NCBI RefSeq assembly: GCF_003605405.2
Contig: NZ_QYTW02000002.1
Location: 212,555 to 276,554 of the forward strand
DNA from: Siminovitchia terrae
Lineage (GTDB): Bacteria; Bacillota; Bacilli; Bacillales; Bacillaceae_C
Direction of reading: 5' to 3'
DNA: 64,000 nucleotides
The notes beneath the pieces were generated by a model that was not told where the DNA came from, searched no databases, and worked only from the letters and a program-made list of their open reading frames with translations. A program made the position numbers and the translations under genes. Shown one piece after another: positions 26,440 to 35,971 of this stretch; the stretch's first letter is position 1, and the number at the start of each line of letters is the position of its first letter.

Positions 26440-27771
26440 ATGAACATTAAGGTAGCTGTTATATCACCGCGAAATTTTATAGAAAATATATTGGTTGTAG
26501 GTAAGACCTTTTCATCTCTTGAAATGTTCCCATATTCATATGAAAATATTGCGGAAACAGTGGATATTGTTCAAAGATGTAAGGATCAAGTGGATGTGTT
26601 GTTTTTCGCAGGGCCGATCCCCTATCAAATGGCATGTGCCCATGTGGATGATAAACCGATGATTTACCTCCCCCATTCTGGTGCAAGTCTTTATAGGGCC
26701 CTGTTTCAGGTTTTTATGGAGACCGGTTTTAAAGAAAAGGACAGGTTGAAGATCAGCATTGATATTTTAGATAGGCAGGAAGTGATGGAAAGGCTTGAAG
26801 AGCTGGAAATCCAATTGCATTCCTTATATGCTCATGAATATCAATTGGCAGATACCCCTCAAGAAGTTGTGAAATTTCATTATCAGCTTTGGAAAAACAA
26901 AAAAATCGATGTGGCGCTCACTTGTTATCATTCCGTCTATCAGCAATTATTGGAATTACAAGTACCGTGCCAAAGAATTTTTCCAAGCAAGACCACAATT
27001 AAAGAAGGCTTTCACTGGGTGATGCTTGAAGGTAAAAGCATCCATCTTAAAGGTTCGCAATTGGCGATTGGTATTATACATATCGACCCTTATTCTAAAA
27101 ATATCAGTCTCACAAATTATGACATGCGCAAAAAAAAATTAATGCTGCAGAAATTTTTAATGGACTATGGAGAAGAAGTTGAGGCATTAATGGAATGGAA
27201 TAGAAGTGACGAAATTACTTTTATCACAACACGCAGGAATATAGAGAAGTCAACAAAAGGCTTTAGTGAGTTTCCGCTAAAGGACCCAATGATACATGAA
27301 TTAAATCTGAGAATCAGTATAGGGATCGGCTTGGGGAATACAGCCAACGATGCTGAATTGAAAGCAAGAGAGGCATTATCAAAGGCCAAGGCTGGAAAAG
27401 ACGGAAGCTGTTACCTAATGATGCAAGATGGACATGTATTCGGCCCTCTAGGCCAATGGCAGCACATGGCGTATTCCGCCAGATCGGATAACCCCGAGTT
27501 GCTCAACATGGCCAAGAAAGCATCTTTAAGTGTCGGCACAATGAATAAACTTGTCTCGTACTGTCAAAAGTACAAAAAAACAACGATTACCGCTGCGGAA
27601 CTGGCAAACGGCTTTGGAATCACCGCCCGCAGTGCCAGAAGAATATTACATAAGCTGGAGGAAAGGGAGTTGGCTTTAATTGTGGGGGAAGAACAGCCAA
27701 TCAACAAAGGGCGTCCGCGGCAAATATATGAACTTCAGTTCAATGTATTTGGTTCATCAGGAAAAAAATAG
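26440..27771 (+). CDS. Transcriptional regulator with PrpR-N-like sensor, GGDEF-like domain and winged helix
   Basis: The 443-residue protein appears to have three parts. The first ~185 residues resemble a PrpR-N/periplasmic-binding-like sensing fold (VDVLFFAGPIPYQMA, YLPHSGASLYRAL, DVALTCYHSVYQQL). Residues ~205-340 form a degenerate cyclase/GGDEF-like domain ending ISIGIGLGNTANDAELKAREALSKAKAGKDGSCYLM, with no GGDEF active-site motif. Residues ~365-435 form a winged helix (TAAELANGFGITARSARRILHKLEERELALIVGE). It precedes a permease and D-aminoacylase operon and is the likely regulator of it. The architecture is inferred by eye. Confidence 0.75.
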   Translation: MNIKVAVISPRNFIENILVVGKTFSSLEMFPYSYENIAETVDIVQRCKDQVDVLFFAGPIPYQMACAHVDDKPMIYLPHSGASLYRALFQVFMETGFKEKDRLKISIDILDRQEVMERLEELEIQLHSLYAHEYQLADTPQEVVKFHYQLWKNKKIDVALTCYHSVYQQLLELQVPCQRIFPSKTTIKEGFHWVMLEGKSIHLKGSQLAIGIIHIDPYSKNISLTNYDMRKKKLMLQKFLMDYGEEVEALMEWNRSDEITFITTRRNIEKSTKGFSEFPLKDPMIHELNLRISIGIGLGNTANDAELKAREALSKAKAGKDGSCYLMMQDGHVFGPLGQWQHMAYSARSDNPELLNMAKKASLSVGTMNKLVSYCQKYKKTTITAAELANGFGITARSARRILHKLEERELALIVGEEQPINKGRPRQIYELQFNVFGSSGKK

Positions 27772-27782
27772 AGTGAAAGCAT

Positions 27783-27815
27783 ACCTCTACTGTATGATCG
27801 TAGAGGTTATTATAT
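27783..27815 (+). terminator. Intrinsic terminator after the regulator
   Basis: ACCTCTAC and GTAGAGGT form an 8-bp stem, followed by TATTATATTT. Confidence 0.6.
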
Positions 27816-27944
27816 TTCCTAATCCTGCAAATTCCACGCCGAATTAAGTCCATCACTTGCTTCAGGGTAAAATATGATTATCACAAAACAAATGAATATT
27901 CATTATTTCAAAACCAGAAGTAAGTAAAAGTGAAAATGAAATCA

Positions 27945-27987
27945 AAACCCGCTCTTGCAGAGAATTGGCAAGAGCGGGTTTTATCTA
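27945..27987. terminator. Strong GC-rich hairpin, probable bidirectional terminator
   Basis: AAAACCCGCTCTTGC and GCAAGAGCGGGTTTT form a perfect 15-bp stem, with A and T runs flanking it. It insulates the regulator from the permease operon. The rest of 27816-28238 contains no gene I recognise. Confidence 0.75.
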
Positions 27988-28238
27988 ATATCAGAGTGAT
28001 TTTTTTGACGGTTGGAATATGAAATGTTGAACGGTGTGAATAAACGGGCCACTTAAGGTCGTTGACCGTATTGTTGACAGCCGTGTAACCTTAGTACATA
28101 ACATGCCTTGATTATTTGAAAAATTAGAAAAGGGGATGATTTTTCTTTTTTTATGATATGGAAGGATGATCTGGTTGTAAGCGCATACCAAATGAAACAT
28201 CCAGACAATATTTTATGGCAGGCGGGAGGGTCTTAGGA

Positions 28239-29834
28239 TTGAAAAGCAAACAAGAACCATTTAAGAGAAAATTAAGTTTAATTGATGTTACATTCATCGG
28301 TTTGGGTGCTATGATCGGATCTTCTTGGATGTTTGCTCCACAAACCGCTGTACAACTTGCTGGACCGGCAGCATTATTATCATGGGTCATAGCTGCCATC
28401 GCTTTGGGAATGCTAGCGCTCGTTTATGCGGAATTAGGGGGGGCGCTTCCCAGTGCAGGAGGATTTATCCGCTACCCCAATTATTCCCACGGCGATTTAG
28501 TAGGATTTATCATTAGCTGCATGTCCTTTATCACCTATTCTGTGAGCGCTTCATTAGAAGTTGTTGCCATAAGAACCTATTTAAGTGCGTGGTGGCCGTC
28601 TTTAGGCTCCCATAATCCAACAGTGCTTGGATGGCTGATTCAATTATTTTTGCTTATCACATTTTTTCTCATCAATTATTGGAGCGTCAATGTGTTCGGT
28701 AAAATAAATTCCGTCGTCACGATTATAAAGTTTGCTGTTCCGGTTTTGACAATTATTGTACTACTAAACTATTTTACGCCTTCCAATTTTTATGTTGATG
28801 GCTTTTTAACCAATGGTTTTGGCGGAGTGGAATCAGCAATTGCCACTGCAGGGATTGCATACGCATTTATAGGATTTCAGCAGACAATCAATTTTTCCGC
28901 GGAAGCGAAAAATCCTGGAAGAACGATTCCGATTGCGACGATGCTGTCTATCGGTTTGGCAGGGCTATTATACTTTCTGTTGCAATTTGCCTATATTGGA
29001 GCGATTCCAGGTCATCTTTTGGAAAACGGATGGGCCGGTTTATCATTAGGTTCCCCATTTGCCGATTTAACCGCTTTATTGGGACTGATGTGGCTCATGA
29101 ATCTTCTAATGGCAGACGCCATTCTTTCACCAGGCGGCGCTGCAAATGTCGGTTTTGGCGCGACTGCAAGAATCATTTATGCTTGGGCAAAAAATAAAAC
29201 GTTCTTTAAAATATTCACCAATGTGGATGAAAAAACCGGTGTACCGCGAGTTGCCCTTTGGTTTACATTTATTCTGGCCGTCTTTTGGACATTGCCATTC
29301 CCTTCTTGGGAAGCTTTGGTTAGTGTCGCGGCATCTTCCGCTATTATGGCATTCATTACCGGGCCAATCTCGGCGGCAGCATTCAGAATCACGGCACCTG
29401 ATCTTCACCGCCCGTTTAAACTGAAAGGATTTGCTGTCATTGCCCCGATCGCTTTCATTATCTCTTCATTTATTATTTATTGGAGCGGTTGGAAAACGAT
29501 TTCTTGGTTATTTGCATTCGAATTATTCTTATTCGTTGCTTATATAGTCGTTTGGAAAGGGAAAAGGAAGTCTCAAACGATATTGAGGAAGCAAATGAAG
29601 ACTGCTTCGTGGTTGGTTTTTTACAATGTATCCATGTTTATTCTCAGCTGGTTAGGCACCTTTGGCGGAAACGGATGGATTCTGGCCCCTTGGGATCAAA
29701 TATTTGTAGCGTTATTGTCTGTTGTTACTTATTATTGGGGAGCAAAAAGTGCGATGCCCAATCCTGTATTTGATACGGACCATGTTCATATTGTCGATAA
29801 ATCCGATCTATCGGTATCAAATCGGACTACTTAA
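28239..29834 (+). CDS. APC-family amino acid permease
   Basis: The ~531-residue protein has about twelve to fourteen hydrophobic spans. The first carries the APC-type glycine-rich unwound helix (LIDVTFIGLGAMIGSSWMFAPQTAVQLAGP), followed by YAELGGALPSAGGFIRYP and SAEAKNPGRTIPIA. TTG 28239 is chosen because GGGAGGG lies eight bases before it; the ATG at 28215 lies upstream of that site. It leads an operon with a D-aminoacylase and a cytoplasmic serine hydrolase, so N-acyl-D-amino acids, D-amino acids or a small peptide are candidate cargo. Confidence 0.9.
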   Translation: MKSKQEPFKRKLSLIDVTFIGLGAMIGSSWMFAPQTAVQLAGPAALLSWVIAAIALGMLALVYAELGGALPSAGGFIRYPNYSHGDLVGFIISCMSFITYSVSASLEVVAIRTYLSAWWPSLGSHNPTVLGWLIQLFLLITFFLINYWSVNVFGKINSVVTIIKFAVPVLTIIVLLNYFTPSNFYVDGFLTNGFGGVESAIATAGIAYAFIGFQQTINFSAEAKNPGRTIPIATMLSIGLAGLLYFLLQFAYIGAIPGHLLENGWAGLSLGSPFADLTALLGLMWLMNLLMADAILSPGGAANVGFGATARIIYAWAKNKTFFKIFTNVDEKTGVPRVALWFTFILAVFWTLPFPSWEALVSVAASSAIMAFITGPISAAAFRITAPDLHRPFKLKGFAVIAPIAFIISSFIIYWSGWKTISWLFAFELFLFVAYIVVWKGKRKSQTILRKQMKTASWLVFYNVSMFILSWLGTFGGNGWILAPWDQIFVALLSVVTYYWGAKSAMPNPVFDTDHVHIVDKSDLSVSNRTT

Positions 29835-29879
29835 GATGATTGTGACTTATAACAGAAATGATAGAAAGGGCGATGATCC

Positions 29880-31469
29880 GTGTACGATGTAATAATCCGC
29901 AACGGAATGGTATGTGATGGGACAGGCAATCCCTGGACCAAACTTGATATAGGCATCACTGATGGAAAAATAATTAGATTGGACAAAATGATTCACGAAC
30001 AAGCGCAAAGGGAGATAGATGCTTCGGGTAGTATCGTTTCTCCCGGATTTATTGATCCGCATGTTCATTCGGATTTGCTGTGCACAAAGCCAGAGATCCA
30101 TAACATAAGAGTCCTTCAAGGGATTACAACTGAATTGTTTGGGCAGGACGGTATATCCGTAGCTCCTGTATCCGAAAACACAAAGCTGGAATGGCAGAAA
30201 CAATTAAAAGGCTTAAATGGGGACATTGGAGAATGGCCATGGCAGACAGTCGATGATTATCTGTCCTTTTTGGAGGGCTCTGACATCATTGGTAATGCGG
30301 CTTATTTAATCCCCCACGGAAATATTCGAACTCTTGTTGTTGGATTTGAAGGGCGCCAAGCAACCAAAGAAGAGTGCAAGGAAATGCGTGAATTAGTTGA
30401 AGAAGGAATGCGCCAGGGAGCATTTGGAATTTCTTCGGGCATTCAATATCCTCCTTGTGCATATGCAACCCTAGAAGAATTGATTGAAATATGCAAAGGA
30501 GCGGCAAAATATGATGGCTGTTTCGTTGTTCATATTCGAAATGAAAGCAACCTATCTTTGGAAGCACTTGACGAGGTGATTGAAGCTGCAAGGCAATCGG
30601 GGATCCGTTTGCATATTTCCCACTTTAAAGTATGCGGGAAAATCAATAGAGATAAACTTGAAAAAGCTTTGCACAAATTAGAAGATGCACGGCAGGAAGG
30701 AATCGAAGTTACTTTTGATCAATATCCGTATACGGCTGCTTCCACTATGCTTCAGGCCATTTTACCTCCTTGGGCACAGGCGGATGGGACGGGTGCAATC
30801 CTAAGCCGATTAAGGGACCCGCAGCTTCGTCAAAGGATAAAGGAAGAAATGCTCCATAATGGAAAGTATGATAATCCGGTCAGGAATAATGGGTGGGATC
30901 ATATTGTAATCGCTTCTGTCACTCTAGAATCAAACCGAAAATTTGAAGGCAAGAGCATACAAGAGATAGGAGAGATGCAACAACAGGACCCGGCAGATGC
31001 CGCATTGGATCTTCTGATTTCAGAGGAAGCGGCGGCTACGATGATTATCCATTGGGGCGTTGAAGAAGATGTGACTAAAGTGATGAAAAATCCTTTGCAG
31101 ATGGTCGGATCGGATGGTGTATTCGGTGGAAAACCGCATCCAAGATTATATGGATCATTTGCACGCGTATTGGGTAAATATGCCCGGGAAGAACAAATTT
31201 TTTCAATCCCGGAAGCTGTCCGTAAAATGACTAGTGCTCCCGCCCAGTTATTACGTTTGCGCAAAAGAGGAATGATTCGTGAAGGATATTGGGGGGATCT
31301 TGTTGTTTTTGATCCGGCTGCAGTGGTGGACTGTGCAACATTTGAAGAACCTCATCAACTTCCGTCCGGGATTCTTCACGTGTTGATCAATGGAAAACTT
31401 ACTGTATTTAATGGGAAATACGTAGGAGAAACGGCCGGCCAAGTGATTCGAAGGGGCAATGAAGCGTAA
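29880..31469 (+). CDS. N-acyl-D-amino-acid deacylase (D-aminoacylase family)
   Basis: The 529-residue amidohydrolase-superfamily enzyme releases D-amino acids from N-acyl forms. Metal-site features are FIDPHVHSDL, VVHIRNESN, LHISHFKVCG and the late Asp in VGSDGVFGGKPHPRLYGSFARVLGKY, the latter a D-aminoacylase hallmark. GTG 29880 follows AAAGGGCGATGATCC. It is 45 bases after the permease and 14 bases before the beta-lactamase-fold gene. Dihydroorotase-like or dipeptidase activity is possible, but the family signature favours D-aminoacylase. Confidence 0.9.
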   Translation: MYDVIIRNGMVCDGTGNPWTKLDIGITDGKIIRLDKMIHEQAQREIDASGSIVSPGFIDPHVHSDLLCTKPEIHNIRVLQGITTELFGQDGISVAPVSENTKLEWQKQLKGLNGDIGEWPWQTVDDYLSFLEGSDIIGNAAYLIPHGNIRTLVVGFEGRQATKEECKEMRELVEEGMRQGAFGISSGIQYPPCAYATLEELIEICKGAAKYDGCFVVHIRNESNLSLEALDEVIEAARQSGIRLHISHFKVCGKINRDKLEKALHKLEDARQEGIEVTFDQYPYTAASTMLQAILPPWAQADGTGAILSRLRDPQLRQRIKEEMLHNGKYDNPVRNNGWDHIVIASVTLESNRKFEGKSIQEIGEMQQQDPADAALDLLISEEAAATMIIHWGVEEDVTKVMKNPLQMVGSDGVFGGKPHPRLYGSFARVLGKYAREEQIFSIPEAVRKMTSAPAQLLRLRKRGMIREGYWGDLVVFDPAAVVDCATFEEPHQLPSGILHVLINGKLTVFNGKYVGETAGQVIRRGNEA

Positions 31470-31483
31470 AAGGGGAGCTGAAA

Positions 31484-32290
31484 ATGAAAACAGCTGAAAT
31501 GCAGATAAAAAAACTCATTGACCAAGCGGGCGGAGACTGGGGAATCATGGTTGAAGACGTAGAGAACGATATCAGTTGGGGATATCGGACAGTTGCTTCA
31601 TTCCCTGCTGAAAGTGTTATTAAAATTCCTATTATGGCTGCTGTTTTTTCGGCTGTGGAAAATAAGAAGTTAAAATTATGCGACCATGTAAAGGTTCATC
31701 TGGACGACCGGGTCGGCGGCGCCGGTGCCTTGCAATATTTAACACCTGGCATAGAATTATCCGTATATGATTTATTGGTTCTGATGATTGTTCAAAGTGA
31801 TAACACGGCTACAAACGCACTGATTGATCTTGTCGGAATCGAACATATACAGCAGACTTTATCGGAAACGGGAATGAAGGATAGCAGTTTTCAGCGCAAA
31901 CTCATGGTATATCCTGCACAATCGGACTTGCAAAATACTGTAACGGTGGCAGATGTAAACCTCATGTTGAGAAAATTAATTGACGGTCAACTTGTATCTC
32001 GTCATGCCTGCGAACAAATGATTCAAATTTTGAAATGGCAGCAATTTAGAAATGGCCTCCCATCAAAGCTTCCAAGTCCCATGCCTAAAATGGCAGGAGG
32101 AATCCCGAAATGGGAGTTGGCCCATAAGACGGGATGGGATACCGACCGCCAACATGATGTCGGTATCTTATTTACGGGAAACAGAACAATGATTGTTTCC
32201 GTATTGTCGGACAATGTTTCTTCGGAGACGGCATGGAATGTAATGGGAGACATCGGAAAAATTATATATGATTATGCATTAAACAGCTAG
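31484..32290 (+). CDS. Cytoplasmic class A beta-lactamase-fold serine hydrolase
   Basis: The 268-residue protein keeps the three class A motifs in order: the nucleophile S-x-x-K in AESVIKIP (about residue 46), SDN in QSDNTATN (about 105), and KTG in AHKTGWDTD (about 211). It has no signal peptide or lipobox, so it should stay in the cytoplasm, unlike resistance beta-lactamases. The deacylating-Glu region (ExxLN) is not evident. Its place 14 bases behind a D-aminoacylase and beside a permease points to hydrolysis of an imported amide, D-peptide or lactam. The fold is certain; the substrate is unknown. Confidence 0.88.
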   Translation: MKTAEMQIKKLIDQAGGDWGIMVEDVENDISWGYRTVASFPAESVIKIPIMAAVFSAVENKKLKLCDHVKVHLDDRVGGAGALQYLTPGIELSVYDLLVLMIVQSDNTATNALIDLVGIEHIQQTLSETGMKDSSFQRKLMVYPAQSDLQNTVTVADVNLMLRKLIDGQLVSRHACEQMIQILKWQQFRNGLPSKLPSPMPKMAGGIPKWELAHKTGWDTDRQHDVGILFTGNRTMIVSVLSDNVSSETAWNVMGDIGKIIYDYALNS

Positions 32291-32348
32291 GTAGCCAGTT
32301 TCTTAATAATGAAGTTCGATTACTTGTAAGTTAAAGGCGGTAAAAAGA

Positions 32349-33662
32349 ATGTATTTACATGGTACAAGCAAGATAAATGCAAAAGGAAATCTTGAAATTG
32401 GCGGGGTAGATACAGTGTGTCTTGCAAAGGAATTTGGGACCCCGTTATATGTGTATGATGTCGCGCACATTAAAAAAATGGCAAAACTATATCAACAATC
32501 ATTTATTTCGAATAACACGTATGGAAAAATAGCCTATGCAAGTAAGGCTTTTTCCTGCGTAGCTATGATTCAACTAATTGATGAATTGAATTTATATCTT
32601 GACGTCGTATCCGGAGGAGAACTGTACACGGCTCTTCTTGCTGGATTTCCGCCGGAAAAGATACACTTTCATGGAAGTAATAAAAGTCGGGATGAAATTG
32701 GAATGGCTGTTAAGGCAGGTATCGGCTGTTTCGTTGTTGATAATTTTACAGAGATTCAACTTCTACGGGATGCTGCTCATCTATACAACAAGAAATTAAC
32801 CATTCTGCTCCGAGTCACTCCAGGCGTACTGGCATACACACATAAATATATTTCAACAGGAGGAGAAGACTCAAAGTTCGGATTTGATTTGAATAATGGA
32901 TCGGCACTTGCAGCTTTGCGGGAAGTTCTGAAGGAGGAACAATTTCACGTTCTTGGTTTTCATTGTCATATCGGCTCGCAAATATTTGATTCCAGTGAAT
33001 TTGTGCAAGCGATTCAAAAGCTTTTTTCTTTGTGTGATCAATCATATGATAAATGTCAATTTTACCCTAAAGTTTTAAATGTAGGGGGAGGTTTTGGAAT
33101 CCGTTATACCGATTCGGATATTCCGAAGTCGCCATCAGAATATATTGATGAAATTTGTCGGACAGTTGCCGGGGAAGTGCAAAAAAGAGAAATGCCCATG
33201 CCGGAAATTTGGATTGAGCCAGGAAGGTCCCTTGTGGGAAATGCAGGCACAACATTATATTCGATCGGTTCATCCAAGGATATTGAGGGTTGCCGGAGGT
33301 ACATAGCTGTAGACGGTGGAATGAATGACAACCTACGTCCAGCCCTATATTCAGCTAAATATGAAGGGGCTATTGCCAATAAAATGAATCAGCAGCCGAT
33401 CGATCAATTTACAGTTGCGGGGAAATGTTGTGAGAGTGGTGATATGCTCATCTGGGATTTGTCATTGCCGGAGATAAATTATGGGGATATTTTGGCCGTG
33501 TTCAGTACAGGCGCATATGGCTATTCAATGGCAAACAACTATAATCGATTCACTCGCCCGGCAGTCGTCTTTGTCGAAGATGGAGAGGCCGAGCTCGTGG
33601 TACGCCGGGAAACGTATGAAGACGTTGTTCGTTACGATCTTTCGCGAGTAAGCTCTAAATAA
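32349..33662 (+). CDS. lysA: Diaminopimelate decarboxylase
   Basis: The 437-residue PLP enzyme has a fold III barrel and C-terminal beta domain. The PLP lysine is in YASKAFSC, HIGSQ lies in the phosphate and substrate region, GGGFGIRY is the phosphate-binding loop, IEPGRSLVG follows, and the catalytic Cys is in CCESGD. It converts meso-diaminopimelate to lysine. It may be a second, catabolic or promoter-linked copy, as it lies behind genes for D-amino acid derivatives. Relaxed or different D-centre amino acids are possible substrates. Confidence 0.92.
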   Translation: MYLHGTSKINAKGNLEIGGVDTVCLAKEFGTPLYVYDVAHIKKMAKLYQQSFISNNTYGKIAYASKAFSCVAMIQLIDELNLYLDVVSGGELYTALLAGFPPEKIHFHGSNKSRDEIGMAVKAGIGCFVVDNFTEIQLLRDAAHLYNKKLTILLRVTPGVLAYTHKYISTGGEDSKFGFDLNNGSALAALREVLKEEQFHVLGFHCHIGSQIFDSSEFVQAIQKLFSLCDQSYDKCQFYPKVLNVGGGFGIRYTDSDIPKSPSEYIDEICRTVAGEVQKREMPMPEIWIEPGRSLVGNAGTTLYSIGSSKDIEGCRRYIAVDGGMNDNLRPALYSAKYEGAIANKMNQQPIDQFTVAGKCCESGDMLIWDLSLPEINYGDILAVFSTGAYGYSMANNYNRFTRPAVVFVEDGEAELVVRRETYEDVVRYDLSRVSSK

Positions 33663-33743
33663 GTGTAAGGTATTTAATAAATAATATCAGTAAGATAGAT
33701 GTTTTTCATTTAGAAAATTAACTTTATATGAAATAGTTTTATG

Positions 33744-33806
33744 GTGCTCCTTTCTTTAGTGTTTGATCTGCATGATTCAATTGATACAAAAGTTTGGAGC
33801 ACTTTT
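33744..33806 (+). terminator. Long-loop hairpin with T run before nhaC
   Basis: GTGCTCC and GGAGCAC pair across about 45 bases and are followed by TTTTGTGT. It could be the terminator of lysA or an attenuator in the nhaC leader. It is too short to show a known riboswitch. Confidence 0.45.
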
Positions 33807-33848
33807 GTGTACAAACAATCTTGAGTATAGGATAAAGGGAGGATGATT

Positions 33849-35267
33849 ATGAATAAGAGCAGGAAAGGTACATCATTTGGTTTTGCCTTAGTGAATATTT
33901 TCATACTTGCAGTGGTATTAATTGTTGGACTGGCCTATTTTAAGTTTTCAGTAATAAGTGTGTTTTTAATAGCGATATTTTCAATTGTTTTATTAGCGAA
34001 GTTCAATGGTTTTCCGTTATCTGAAATTCAAGAGTATCTAATATGCGGAACGAAGAAGTCTGTTTTGATTATTTTGATTCTTATGAGTGTTGGGATGATT
34101 ATTGGGACTTGGGTGGTATCGGGTATTGTTCCTGCAATCATCTATTACGGATTAAACATATTAAGCCCGACATATTTTTTAATTACAGGTTTTATCATAT
34201 GCTGTATAGTTACTTATTTTACAGGGAGTTCTTATGCAACGATTGGAACCTTGGGGATTGCATTCATAGGGATTGGTTATGGAATGGGGATACCTGCACC
34301 CATTATTGCGGGAATGGTGATTTCAGGTGCGCTCTTTGGAGACAAAATGACTCCTTTTTCAGATACTACAAACCTAGCTTCCGGGGTAGCTGGTGTAAAT
34401 ATCTTTAAACATATTCATTCAATGTTATACACAACTATACCTGCAGTATTCATTTCTGGAGTTTTATATTGGCTATTGGGGTTAAAGTACAGCGGTGATT
34501 ATGAGTCGGGAAAAACTGAATTAATCACGGACACATTAATGGAACACTTTACCATTAACCCAGTGTTGCTATTGGTTCCCATGTTAACAATCTTTCTGAT
34601 AATAAAAAAATTACCGCCTGTCATTGCATTAAATATTGGATCATTTGCAGCGGTTTTGACTGCATTTATTTTCCAGCCATCATTCGGGCCTGATGTTATC
34701 CTAAATTCATTAACGGACGGCTTTGCATACCAAACAGGTGTTGATGAGATCGATAAGCTTCTTCAGCGTGGAGGTATTTCAGGAATGTTTACCGTAATAA
34801 CGTTAGTGATCCTTGTGTTTAGCCTTAGTGAAATATTGCAGAGAACAGGAATTATATCTGTGATCTTAGGAAAAATGGGCTCATTTGTAGATACTCAAGC
34901 AAAGTTAATTATTACCACAATATTTAGTTGTTTTTTTACAAATATGCTATCAGCCAGTCAATATGTCGCGATAATGATACCAGGTGAAATGTTCCGTTCG
35001 GCGTATGAAAAGTTAAACATATCAAAACGAGTTCTCTCAAGAACTTTAGAAGATGCTGGAACAATTACTACATTTATTGTTCCATGGTCGTCTGGAGCCA
35101 TTTTTGCTTCTGGGGTTTTGGGGGTTGCGACATTAGAGTATCTGCCATATGCATTTTTTGCAATATTATCTCCATTGGTGGCGGCAATCTATGCAGTTAC
35201 GGGATTTGCCATTTTTAAAGAAAGTGAGGAGGAGGTAAAGAATAACAAGGATATGGTGTCTTTTTAA
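33849..35267 (+). CDS. nhaC: NhaC-family Na+/H+ antiporter
   Basis: The ~472-residue protein has about eleven hydrophobic spans and the NhaC signature GDKMTPFSDTTNLASG near residue 165, with a second conserved region MIPGEMFRSAYEK. GGGAGG directly abuts ATG 33843, so ATG 33849 is chosen. NhaC relatives in Firmicutes include proton/sodium antiporters and lysine- or amino-acid-linked exporters, which makes its place behind lysA worth noting. Exchange specificity cannot be read from the sequence. Confidence 0.88.
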   Translation: MNKSRKGTSFGFALVNIFILAVVLIVGLAYFKFSVISVFLIAIFSIVLLAKFNGFPLSEIQEYLICGTKKSVLIILILMSVGMIIGTWVVSGIVPAIIYYGLNILSPTYFLITGFIICCIVTYFTGSSYATIGTLGIAFIGIGYGMGIPAPIIAGMVISGALFGDKMTPFSDTTNLASGVAGVNIFKHIHSMLYTTIPAVFISGVLYWLLGLKYSGDYESGKTELITDTLMEHFTINPVLLLVPMLTIFLIIKKLPPVIALNIGSFAAVLTAFIFQPSFGPDVILNSLTDGFAYQTGVDEIDKLLQRGGISGMFTVITLVILVFSLSEILQRTGIISVILGKMGSFVDTQAKLIITTIFSCFFTNMLSASQYVAIMIPGEMFRSAYEKLNISKRVLSRTLEDAGTITTFIVPWSSGAIFASGVLGVATLEYLPYAFFAILSPLVAAIYAVTGFAIFKESEEEVKNNKDMVSF

Positions 35268-35335
35268 TCGGTTATTCTCCATCGACAAGATATGAAAGGT
35301 GCTAGTGGCTCAGTTTTTTGGCAATCGCGGGGTTA

Positions 35336-35490
35336 TTTAACTTCATTCAGCAGAAGTTCCATTAAGTGGGGGTTCAAACCCCGGCTGAATAAAGTCAAAG
35401 CCTCCGGTGGATGCCACAGATTTTCAGAGGAAATTTATCGAGATTAAGCTCGATAAAATCTGGGCGCAAATACGCCAAGGCGCATTTGAT
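35336..35490 (+). ncRNA. HEARO/omega-RNA-like structured element, copy 3 (internal deletion)
   Basis: After TTTAA the copy runs CTTCATTCAGCAGAAG, then jumps to AGTGGGGGTTCAAACCCC, losing about 40 bases that contain the CTCCCACTT hairpin. The 3' part (GGTGGATGCCACAG, TTTATCGAGATTAAGCTCGATAAA and the terminal CGCCAAGGCG hairpin) is intact. It lies directly beside a tnpB remnant. Confidence 0.7.
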
Positions 35491-35564
35491 TTTGACTCGA
35501 AATCAACAGGAAAGCGGTAATCAGGTTAATATCTGATAAATCCATTCTGCTGTGTTTTTCCGAA

Positions 35565-35888
35565 ATGTGTCGGATCTCTACTGATATTGTCAAAAACCAC
35601 AAATTAGCGAAAGTGATTAGTGAAGTATCGTGGTCACAATTTAGAACGATGCTTGAATACAAAGCAAAATGGTATGGCAAGCAAGTAGTGGCTGTGTCAA
35701 AGACATTCGCAAGTTCACAACTATGTTCATGTTGTGGTTACCAAAATAAAGACGTTAAGAATCTAAATCTTCGTGAATGGGACTGTCCATCTTGTGGCAC
35801 ACATCACGATAGAGATATTAACGCAGGACAAAACCTTAGAAACGAAGCTATAAGACTTCTAACCGTAGGAACTACGGGGATAGCCTAA
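35565..35888 (+). pseudogene. TnpB (IS200/IS605) C-terminal remnant
   Basis: About 107 residues of the C-terminus remain: [16 protein letters not shown], the zinc finger CSCCGYQ...CPSCG, and the RuvC-III aspartate in [19 protein letters not shown] is joined directly to [11 protein letters not shown]. In intact relatives I recall a stretch between two KNH-like sites that includes the RuvC-II glutamate (IGIEDL); it appears to have been lost by a short-homology deletion. With no RuvC-I domain either, the protein cannot cut DNA. No transposase (tnpA, Y1) is nearby. Confidence 0.85.
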
Positions 35889-35971
35889 TCAAAACTTTCG
35901 GTTATGAAGGTATTATTAGGAATCTCCCACTTCAAACAGACCATAAGGTTGTTAAGTGGCGAGAGGTTCAA
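35889..35971 (+). ncRNA. tnpB right-end / reRNA-like sequence
   Basis: Directly behind the tnpB stop, CTCCCACTT pairs with AAGTGGCGAG and is followed by AGGTTCAA, the usual form of the IS200/IS605 right end. This region doubles as the scaffold of the TnpB guide RNA. The 16-20 bases after 35971 would be the guide. Its hairpin resembles the first hairpin of the six HEARO-like elements. Confidence 0.65.

Noticed and set aside
31484-32290. Beta-lactam resistance gene
   Set aside because: No signal peptide, and the operon context is amino-acid-derivative catabolism; only the fold is shared.
33690-33848. Lysine riboswitch or T-box ahead of nhaC
   Set aside because: The leader is too short and shows no conserved T-box or lysine-riboswitch core, only one long-loop hairpin with a T run.
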